From K189A clade bacterium (lineage in GTDB: Bacteria > Pseudomonadota > Gammaproteobacteria > Pseudomonadales > Azotimanducaceae): a DNA stretch of 8,350 nt. The position numbers were made by a program, and so were the translations under genes. Location: assembly GCA_007571095.1 (NCBI GenBank), contig RKSB01000029.1, positions 1 to 8,350 of the forward strand, in the 5' to 3' direction. The notes beneath the pieces are model-generated. The model did not search any database, had not been told where the DNA came from, and saw only the letters and a list, made by a program, of their open reading frames with translations. Position 1 is the stretch's first letter; the number at the start of each line of letters is the position of its first letter. This document shows, piece by piece, positions 1 through 5,045 of the stretch.

Positions 1-27
1 GTGAAATGACTGAACAGACAAGCCGAC

Positions 28-289
28 AACGAAAGAAAGAGGCGTTTTGTTCAAAGGCTTACAAGCCTGTTCAGGTAAAGGTCTGCAAAAGTATTTCGCC
101 GGCTCTGAACAAGCGATGCTGTCGAGAAAAAACAAAAGGTCAGACGTCTCGCTCTACGAACGAAAGAAAGAGGCGTTTTGTCAACCAGCTTAACCGCCTG
201 TTCAGGCAAAGGCTTGCAAAAGTATTTCGCCGGCTCTGAACAAGCGATGCTGTCGAGAAAAAACAAAAGGTCAGACGTCTCGCTCTACG
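28..289. repeat. Two tandem copies of a 131-bp repeat
   Basis: Copy 1 spans 28-158 and copy 2 spans 159-289, head to tail with no indel. By hand alignment 120 of 131 positions match. The first 23 bp and the last 75 bp (84-158 versus 215-289) are identical; the mismatches cluster at 51-64 and 76-83. The unit contains short dyads such as CCTG-TT-CAGG and a run of A on the plus strand (T on the minus strand). The right end of copy 2 covers the stop codon of the minus-strand symporter gene (285-287). The unit is not a multiple of three, so short reading frames across it change frame between copies and I do not call a protein. No other gene is supported in 1-284. Confidence 0.95.
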
Positions 290-1994
290 GATGAACAGGT
301 GCTCGAAGGTTGCTGACCAACGACTGGATGCTGGCCGGAGGCGGTTTGGTCAAACGGGACACTCCAGCCGCCACCGCAAAATTGGCCAGTGCCCCTACGA
401 CGCCAAAGGCATTGGGTTCAATGCCGAGAAACCAGTTTTCTGGAAAATCACCCAGAAACTTCGTAGAGGCGATAAACAGCACACCCTTGTGTTGAAAGAC
501 ATACAAGAGAGTAATCGTCAGGCCGGTGATCATGCCGGCAACAGCACCTTGTCGATTGATGCGAGTTGAGAATACACCCATGGCCAACGCCGGAAAAATG
601 GACGAAGCGGCCAATCCAAAAGCCAGTGCCACGGTACCGGCGGCGAAGTCGGGAGGATGAAGTCCCAGCCAGCCGGCGCCCAGAATGGTCAAGGCCATGG
701 CAATGCGACCTGCAAGCAACTCCTGACGGCTCTTCATATTCGGCAGAATCAAGGTCTTGATAATGTCCCGGGAAACCGCCGATGCAATCACCAGCAACAA
801 TCCGGCGGCCGTTGACAGGGCAGCCGCCAGACCGCCGGCGGCGACCAGAGCGATGACCCAGTCGGGTAGCCCGGCGATTTCTGGATTGGCCAGCGTCATA
901 ATGTCCTGATCCAGCGTGACCATTTCGTTGGTCTCGGCGTCGGCACTGTAATTGATATAGCCGTCTGCATTCTTGTCCTCGAACTTCAGCAGGCCGGTGG
1001 CCTCCCAGTTGCGAAACCACTGAGGCCTGTCTTCGTAGCGGAGTAGCTCGGTGAATTGAGGCTGCAATGTCTGGTTGAAGTTGAGCCTTGCCATGGCCGC
1101 CACCGCAGGTGCTGTGGTATAGAGGATGATGATAAAAAGCAAAGCCCAGCCGACCGAAGAGCGGGCATCACGAACTCTGGCAACCGTGAAAAAGCGAATG
1201 ATGATGTGCGGCAGGCCCGCAGTCCCCAGCATCAGCGACAGAGTGTATGCAAACATGTTGAGCTTGCTGTGCCGGACATGCGTGGTGTATTCATGAAAGC
1301 CGAGATCAACCAGGGTCTGATCGAGTTTGACCAGCAGAGGAGTGCCGTCCGCCAGTACGCCGCCAAGACCGAGTTGCGGAAGCGGATGCCCGGTCAAAGT
1401 GAGGCTGATGAAGATGGCAGGCACGGTATAGGCAAAGATGAGGATGCAATACTGGGCGATCTGGGTGTAGGTGATGCCCTTCATTCCACCGAGAACGGTA
1501 TAGACGAAAACGATGGCCATGCCGACCGCCAGCCCGACGCCGTAATCGACCTCAAGAAAGCGCGAAAAAGCCACACCCACGCCCTTCATCTGGCCAATCA
1601 CATAGGTCAGCGAACAGATGATCAGAGCGACCACCGTCACCAGACGGGCGGTGCGAGAATAGTAGCGATCGCCGATGAACTCAGGCACGGTAAACTTGCC
1701 GTATTTGCGCAGGTAAGGGGCGATCAGCACCGCCAGTACGACATAGCCGCCGGTCCAGCCCATCAGAAAAACGGATCCGCCATAGCCCATGAAGGCGATC
1801 AGACCAGCCATCGAGATAAAGGATGCCGCCGACATCCAGTCGGCGGCGGTGGCGGCACCGTTGGCGACCGGATGGATGCTGGCATCGGCAACATAGAAGT
1901 CGCCAATTGAGCGAGCTCGACTGAAGAAAGCAATGCCGAGATAGAGAGCGAAAGACGCGCCAACAACCAGAAAAGTCAGAGTCTGCAAGCTCAC
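285..1994 (-). CDS. Sodium:solute symporter large subunit, VC_2705-like
   Basis: An inner-membrane sodium-coupled symporter of the SSS family (569 aa), in the subfamily represented by VC_2705 that pairs with a DUF4212 small subunit. It is often annotated as a cation/acetate symporter; the substrate here is unknown, with short carboxylates the usual guess. Visible features are a first hydrophobic helix at residues 4-24, the conserved ATAADWMSAASFISMAGLIA block at 48-67, FTVPEFIGDRY at 101-111, and GGLAAALSTAAGLLLVI around 387-403. Residues 340-351 resemble an EF-hand loop (D340, N342, D344, G345, I347) but lack the final acidic residue. The C-terminus with PPPASIQSLV looks like a natural family end. 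The GTG start at 1994 gives an N-terminus that fits the family; only a weak purine stretch precedes it. The 12-bp gap to the small-subunit stop implies co-transcription. The stop is TAG, inside the tandem repeat. Confidence 0.95.
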   Translation of the reverse strand: MSLQTLTFLVVGASFALYLGIAFFSRARSIGDFYVADASIHPVANGAATAADWMSAASFISMAGLIAFMGYGGSVFLMGWTGGYVVLAVLIAPYLRKYGKFTVPEFIGDRYYSRTARLVTVVALIICSLTYVIGQMKGVGVAFSRFLEVDYGVGLAVGMAIVFVYTVLGGMKGITYTQIAQYCILIFAYTVPAIFISLTLTGHPLPQLGLGGVLADGTPLLVKLDQTLVDLGFHEYTTHVRHSKLNMFAYTLSLMLGTAGLPHIIIRFFTVARVRDARSSVGWALLFIIILYTTAPAVAAMARLNFNQTLQPQFTELLRYEDRPQWFRNWEATGLLKFEDKNADGYINYSADAETNEMVTLDQDIMTLANPEIAGLPDWVIALVAAGGLAAALSTAAGLLLVIASAVSRDIIKTLILPNMKSRQELLAGRIAMALTILGAGWLGLHPPDFAAGTVALAFGLAASSIFPALAMGVFSTRINRQGAVAGMITGLTITLLYVFQHKGVLFIASTKFLGDFPENWFLGIEPNAFGVVGALANFAVAAGVSRLTKPPPASIQSLVSNLRAPVHP

Positions 1995-2006
1995 GAGGCA
2001 GGCTCT

Positions 2007-2324
2007 CTACTCGGGCTCGTCGGGCTCGGATTTACGGGCGGTTTTCTGGTCAACACCGAACCGCCTGTCAAGCTCGGACATTTTGTGGCTGTAGTAGAAC
2101 ACCAGCACGACAAAAACATAGATCGACCCCTGCTGGGCGAACCAGAAGCCCAGCTTGTAGCCGCCAATAGTGAATGTATTCAGCCAGTCAACCAGCAGGA
2201 TGCCGCAACCAAAGCTGACAACAAACCAGACGACGAAGATTTTGCCGATCAGGCGAAGGTTCTCTCGCCAGTAAGCCGTATTCGGATCCGGCGAACCCTT
2301 GTCTGGAGGAGGTGTGACTTTCAA
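2007..2324 (-). CDS. Sodium:solute symporter small subunit (DUF4212)
   Basis: A small integral membrane protein (105 aa) of the DUF4212 family, the partner encoded next to VC_2705-type symporters. The family signature is visible: YWRENLRLIGKIFVVWFVVS from residue 18, then a first membrane helix at about 26-47 containing GILLVDWLN, and a second at about 58-78 preceded by GGYKLGFWFAQQGS and followed by SHKMSELDRRFGV. The tail is charged and probably cytoplasmic. It lies immediately upstream of the large subunit in the same direction. The start is TTG at 2324: an in-frame TAG lies three codons upstream and no ATG or GTG occurs before the conserved core, so TTG is the only standard choice. The Shine-Dalgarno signal is weak (AGG about 12 nt upstream). 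The role of the small subunit is presumed to be assembly or modulation of the transporter. Confidence 0.93.
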   Translation of the reverse strand: MKVTPPPDKGSPDPNTAYWRENLRLIGKIFVVWFVVSFGCGILLVDWLNTFTIGGYKLGFWFAQQGSIYVFVVLVFYYSHKMSELDRRFGVDQKTARKSEPDEPE

Positions 2325-2369
2325 GCTCGCCGGCTACCTGTATCTATGAAGATGCCTGGATGAGAGCAA

Positions 2370-2378
2370 ACTATAGCA
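2370..2378 (-). promoter_or_regulatory. Candidate extended -10 promoter of the symporter operon
   Basis: On the minus strand the sequence reads TGC TATAGT, an extended -10 element (TGn plus a 5/6 match to TATAAT). Transcription would start near 2363 and give a leader of about 40 nt before the TTG of the small subunit. I see no good -35 hexamer at 16-18 bp, as is common for extended -10 promoters. Upstream (2379-2490) is G-rich on the plus strand and contains two copies of TGGAGTGC (2403-2410 and 2427-2434) that could be a regulator site; nothing else is recognisable there. Confidence 0.5.
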
Positions 2379-2490
2379 AAGTCGCACAGAGAGAGCCTTG
2401 GCTGGAGTGCAGGGTGGGGAGGCGGATGGAGTGCGACGACAGGGCCGGGCTGGTGCAGATGATTGCACAAGGGCGGAGTTGCGCAGATGG

Positions 2491-2520
2491 AAAACCGAAA
2501 CGGCTTCGCTTGTCAGCCGT
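2491..2520 (-). terminator. Candidate Rho-independent terminator downstream of the membrane-protein gene
   Basis: Read on the minus strand, ACGGCT and AGCCGT (2515-2520 and 2500-2505) form a 6-bp stem with a 9-nt loop, followed by TTTCGGTTTT (complement of 2491-2500, whose first base belongs to the stem). The U-run is interrupted by CGG, so strength is uncertain. It lies 25 bp past the stop of the small two-helix membrane protein and separates that pair from the symporter operon. Confidence 0.5.
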
Positions 2521-2544
2521 CTGCAGAACAAGCCTTGTGTGCAG
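2521..2544 (-). other. Hairpin directly after the membrane-protein stop codon
   Basis: The sequence is an interrupted inverted repeat: CTGCA, a short bulge, ACAAG, one base, CTTGT, one base, TGCAG. It starts at the base next to the TGA at 2545-2547 and abuts the second hairpin at 2500-2520. It may act with that hairpin in termination or protect the 3' end of the transcript; a protein-binding dyad is also possible. Confidence 0.45.
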
Positions 2545-2904
2545 TCAACTGTCTCCCGGCCCTGAACGAGGAAAATGGGCCAACACCAGACGCTTCTCTT
2601 CCTCTTCGTTCTCTTCTCGTTGGCTTCTGAAGGTTTGATGGACGGCTGTCCCTATGACGCCAAACATGGCAAGGAGCGGAATGGTCAAAAAAAGTGTAAC
2701 GGCCAGCGGAACCGTATGTTGGTGCCAGAGCATCAAGCCAACCACTGCCGCGCCATAGATCGCCCAGGCAACCAAAGATACAGAGACCAGTAATGTATAG
2801 CGCTGCGCAGATTTCAGCAGGGCTGACTTTCTTTCTTCATCCGCAAAAAACCTTGCTTCTTCAAAGGCCGAGATGCGGCCTGTTCGTTTTCGGCCATCAG
2901 GCAT
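2545..2904 (-). CDS. Small two-helix membrane protein, candidate PanT-like toxin partner
   Basis: I do not recognise a named family. From the ATG at 2904 the product is 119 aa. Residues 1-35 are charged and likely cytoplasmic; two hydrophobic segments follow at about 36-60 and 64-90, separated by a short HQHTVP turn, making a helical hairpin. The tail begins with an acidic cluster (ENEEEEK, about 98-104). An open frame extends upstream to 2970, but the ATG at 2904 is preferred: GAGG sits 6 nt upstream, and the ATG overlaps the Panacea gene stop as ATGCCTGA, the usual arrangement for translational coupling. Small transmembrane proteins are among the known toxins paired with Panacea antitoxins, so a membrane-acting toxin is the leading inference. 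It could instead be an unrelated membrane protein that rides with the Panacea gene. Confidence is for the gene, not the toxin role. Confidence 0.78.
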   Translation of the reverse strand: MPDGRKRTGRISAFEEARFFADEERKSALLKSAQRYTLLVSVSLVAWAIYGAAVVGLMLWHQHTVPLAVTLFLTIPLLAMFGVIGTAVHQTFRSQREENEEEEKRLVLAHFPRSGPGDS

Positions 2905-3442
2905 CCGCAACCTCAAGGGAGGCTTCCTGTTCGAAAGATTGAAGAGGGTTCTGCTCTGCGATACGATCAAACTCCTCTTTGATGTATGCTCTCGGAATCA
3001 CCATTCCCGAAGGAATTCTTTTTCCTCCGCCAAACTTGTCGGCTATTCTGTTCCAGGGCGTGCCTTCTGAATGTGTCATCATCGACATTTGAAAGGCGGT
3101 GTACTCCTCATACCTCTGCCACACACTTTTCAGTAAATCCCTGACCTCTCGATCCTCTTCTTCGATGGAAGGGGCTTTCGCCAAGGGATGAAAGTACTGA
3201 GGCTTTTTAATAGGCTTATGCCCCCATCCCTTCAGGACATGGTAGAGGCTTTCAAAAACCGGGCCATACTGCCAGGCTTGAGGTTCCTCTGAAACAAAAG
3301 ACTCCCGACCTCCTTGTAGCTGTTGCCACCAGCCGTAAGAACAGTACAAAAGTTTCTGAAGCTTCATGTGCCCAACAAAGCTTCGTTGTTCACGTGCAAG
3401 CTCTATAAAGTAATTGGCTACAGCCAACGGAGAGTAAGACAT
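2897..3442 (-). CDS. Panacea (SocA-like, DUF4065) domain protein, probable antitoxin
   Basis: A 181-aa single-domain Panacea protein (SocA/GepA-like, formerly DUF4065). Signature blocks: VANYFIELA at 8-16, MKLQKLLYCSYGW at 26-38, AWQYGPVFESLY at 56-67, then SVWQRYEEYTAFQMS at 106-120 leading into MTHSEGTPWNRI at 122-133, and IPRAYIKEEF at 149-158. Panacea proteins serve as the antitoxin in PanAT toxin-antitoxin pairs, neutralising unrelated toxins including small membrane proteins; SocA itself is a proteolytic adaptor for its toxin. The ATG at 3442 has GGAG 7 nt upstream. The stop overlaps by 8 bp the start of a two-helix membrane protein. A sampled stretch (3181-3360) is 87/180 GC, below mutY (4621-4740, 74/120), which suggests acquired DNA. 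The domain call is firm; the antitoxin role is inferred from family and gene order. Confidence 0.94.
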   Translation of the reverse strand: MSYSPLAVANYFIELAREQRSFVGHMKLQKLLYCSYGWWQQLQGGRESFVSEEPQAWQYGPVFESLYHVLKGWGHKPIKKPQYFHPLAKAPSIEEEDREVRDLLKSVWQRYEEYTAFQMSMMTHSEGTPWNRIADKFGGGKRIPSGMVIPRAYIKEEFDRIAEQNPLQSFEQEASLEVADA

Positions 3443-3481
3443 GGGATTACTCCACTATCGACACAGTCTTCTGATTGTTTA

Positions 3482-3490
3482 ATCGTAACA
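3482..3490 (-). promoter_or_regulatory. Candidate extended -10 promoter of the Panacea gene
   Basis: The minus strand reads TGT TACGAT (4/6 match to TATAAT with a TGn extension). A start near 3475 would leave about 33 nt before the ATG at 3442. The site sits between the tRNA-Phe 3' end and the gene. I see no terminator after the tRNA, so read-through from the tRNA promoter is an alternative source of transcript. Confidence 0.35.
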
Positions 3491-3513
3491 GGAAAAGCCG
3501 AAGACGAAGGGGG

Positions 3514-3586
<73 letters not shown>

Positions 3587-3650
3587 GAACGGAGGCGTGC
3601 GAAAAAAGCCATTTTCGCTCTGAGACGAGTGCCCATTTCGGCGGGCGGTC

Positions 3651-3656
3651 ATTATA
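3651..3656 (-). promoter_or_regulatory. Promoter -10 element of tRNA-Phe
   Basis: The minus strand has a perfect TATAAT followed by the GC-rich discriminator GACCGCCCG, the pattern of stringently controlled stable-RNA promoters. Start would be near 3644, about 58 nt before the mature tRNA. The -35 is not clear: TTCTTG lies at a 15-bp spacing. The leader contains a 7-bp hairpin (3599-3605 with 3612-3618), possibly a processing feature. Confidence 0.65.
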
Positions 3657-3677
3657 TAGCCTTTCGGGCCTCAAGAA

Positions 3678-3959
3678 TTATCCTTCATCAGAGTCTGGCG
3701 GAATATAGCCTTCGATTTCTGCAGTTTTCTCGCCACTCAAAAATTTCTCCCTCTGTGCCGCCAAAAAAGCCCGATGCTTCGGGTCGGTGACCACCAGACG
3801 TCGTTCGTTTATCAGCAGAGTCTGAAAACGAAGCCACTCTTGCCAGGCTTGAGCGGACACATTCTCAAAAACAGCCTCGCCGTCCGGCCCCGGAAAGGGT
3901 GGTGCAGCCAGCCCTTCAAGCAGCTTCTGGTGGCGTCGGCAAAATACGGTTCTGGTCAT
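3678..3959 (-). CDS. yggX: YggX family protein (oxidative damage protection / probable Fe(2+) trafficking)
   Basis: A small cytoplasmic protein (93 aa; E. coli YggX is 91) linked to protection of iron-sulfur enzymes from oxidants and to iron trafficking. Conserved features are the N-terminal MTRTVFC with the family cysteine at residue 7, then the central AWQEWLRFQTLLINERRL (38-55) matching the family's AW..W...QTMLINE core, and the C-terminal EIEGYIPP (81-88). The ATG at 3959 overlaps the mutY stop as ATGA, with AGG 5 nt upstream, so it is probably translated by coupling to mutY. The mutY-yggX pair is a classic gammaproteobacterial linkage, and both products act on consequences of oxidative stress. 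The stop is TAA. Identification is secure. Confidence 0.97.
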   Translation of the reverse strand: MTRTVFCRRHQKLLEGLAAPPFPGPDGEAVFENVSAQAWQEWLRFQTLLINERRLVVTDPKHRAFLAAQREKFLSGEKTAEIEGYIPPDSDEG

Positions 3960-5002
3960 TGCAGCCTGTCGAGCAGTTTTCGAATGGGAGCCGGCAATCC
4001 TCGTGTATCACCGGGCCGATACCAGCTTCGGGATGCTTCCGAAACCAGACTCGGCGATGATTTCAGGACTATTTTGACCGGAGTCAGCTGAAGTTTGAAG
4101 TGGGTAAACTCGTGAGTCAGCGGAGCCAGGGTTTCAGAAGTCGCTTCCTTCGATGGCAGCCAGGTCGGCCAGTCGTTGCTCGATGACATCTCGGGCAGGC
4201 TCCAGAGGCCGCCCCACACACCTCTTTCAGGGCGGCGTTCCAATAGAATACCGGCCTTCGACTGAAGCAAAAGCACAAAGATTTTTTTCAGAGGCTTGGC
4301 TTTTCTGGCTCGTGGAGTCGGCAATTCATGCTGGCGAGACTGCTGAAAGGCCATGCAAATCTCCTGCAAGGGGCAAATTCCACAAGCCGGAGTGCCTCTC
4401 GTGCAGATCATCGCCCCTATATCCATCATCGACTGGTTGTACGGACCCGCCTGCTGTTCTGGAGTCAGTGCTTCGGCGTAACGCCACAGCAAAGACTGAA
4501 CGCTGGACTGGCCGGCATCACCCTCGATGGCAAAACAGCGAGCCAGTACACGTTTGATGTTGCCATCCAGAATGGGAGCTGGTTGACCAAAGCCGAACGA
4601 CAGGATTGCACCGGCGGTCGAACGGCCTACGCCGGGCAGTTTCTGGAGCAGCCGCAGGTCTTCGGGCAACCGACTGTCGCTGTTTTCGACCAGCGAGCGG
4701 GCAGCCTTGTGCAGATTGCGAGCCCGACTGTAGTAACCAAGCCCCGACCACAAAGCCATCACTGAGTCGAGTGAAGCGGCCGCAAGTGCAGGCACATCGG
4801 GAAACTGGTCGACGAAGCGCGCAAAGTAGGGAATCACGGTCGCTACCTGAGTCTGCTGAAGCATGACCTCCGAGACCCATACTCGGTAAGGCGAGGCGGG
4901 CTGCTGCCAGGGCAGATCGTGGCGGCCTTCCTGAGCAAACCAGTCGAGCGACCGGCGGCGAAAGTCGGCGACAAACCGTTGGCTAAATTGCTCTGGCAGC
5001 AA
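3956..5002 (-). CDS. mutY: Adenine DNA glycosylase MutY
   Basis: Base-excision repair enzyme that removes adenine mispaired with 8-oxoguanine. From the TTG at 5002 it is 348 aa (E. coli 350). The N-terminal glycosylase domain has SEVMLQQTQVATVIPYF with the catalytic Glu near residue 45, the helix-hairpin-helix LPGVGRSTAGAI from about 122, and LDGNIKRVLARC with the catalytic Asp near 146. Four cysteines spaced C-x6-C-x2-C-x5-C (about 200-216) bind a 4Fe-4S cluster. The C-terminal MutT-like domain that senses 8-oxoG starts near 239 and includes HEFTHFKL. The reading frame is open to an ATG at 5077 (373 aa), but that ATG lacks a ribosome-binding site and overlaps the asmA-family gene by 32 bp; the TTG has GGAG at 6-nt spacing and gives the family length. 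The start is therefore likely but not certain; the function is secure. Confidence 0.97.
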   Translation of the reverse strand: MLPEQFSQRFVADFRRRSLDWFAQEGRHDLPWQQPASPYRVWVSEVMLQQTQVATVIPYFARFVDQFPDVPALAAASLDSVMALWSGLGYYSRARNLHKAARSLVENSDSRLPEDLRLLQKLPGVGRSTAGAILSFGFGQPAPILDGNIKRVLARCFAIEGDAGQSSVQSLLWRYAEALTPEQQAGPYNQSMMDIGAMICTRGTPACGICPLQEICMAFQQSRQHELPTPRARKAKPLKKIFVLLLQSKAGILLERRPERGVWGGLWSLPEMSSSNDWPTWLPSKEATSETLAPLTHEFTHFKLQLTPVKIVLKSSPSLVSEASRSWYRPGDTRGLPAPIRKLLDRLQ

Positions 5003-5045
5003 GCCGGACTCCGGGTGATCTGTGGCCTCGTGAAGACAAGGGAAA

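Noticed and set aside
51..287. Reading frame of the large symporter subunit stays open for 77 codons past its TAG, which might suggest amber readthrough.
   Set aside because: The protein already ends like its family at PPPASIQSLV plus a short tail. The extension lies in a 131-bp tandem repeat whose length is not a multiple of three, so the two copies are read in different frames, as expected of noncoding DNA.
28..289. The tandem repeat as a CRISPR array or transposon end.
   Set aside because: Units are contiguous with no spacers, 131 bp long, only two copies, with no transposase or terminal inverted repeats nearby.
1056..1910. A 284-codon open frame on the plus strand opposite the symporter.
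   Set aside because: It is antisense to a strongly conserved membrane protein, rich in His, Arg, Gly and Asp, with no recognisable domain; this is a shadow of the real gene.
2325..2545. Possible attachment-site copy of the tRNA-Phe 3' end on the far side of the accessory pair.
   Set aside because: I found no stretch resembling the tRNA 3' end there, so an integrated element with flanking repeats is not supported within the window.
2360..2638. A 92-codon plus-strand frame in the gap between the symporter operon and the accessory pair.
   Set aside because: No domain, low-complexity Arg/Ser-rich translation, and it covers the promoter and terminator elements of the opposite strand and part of the membrane-protein gene.
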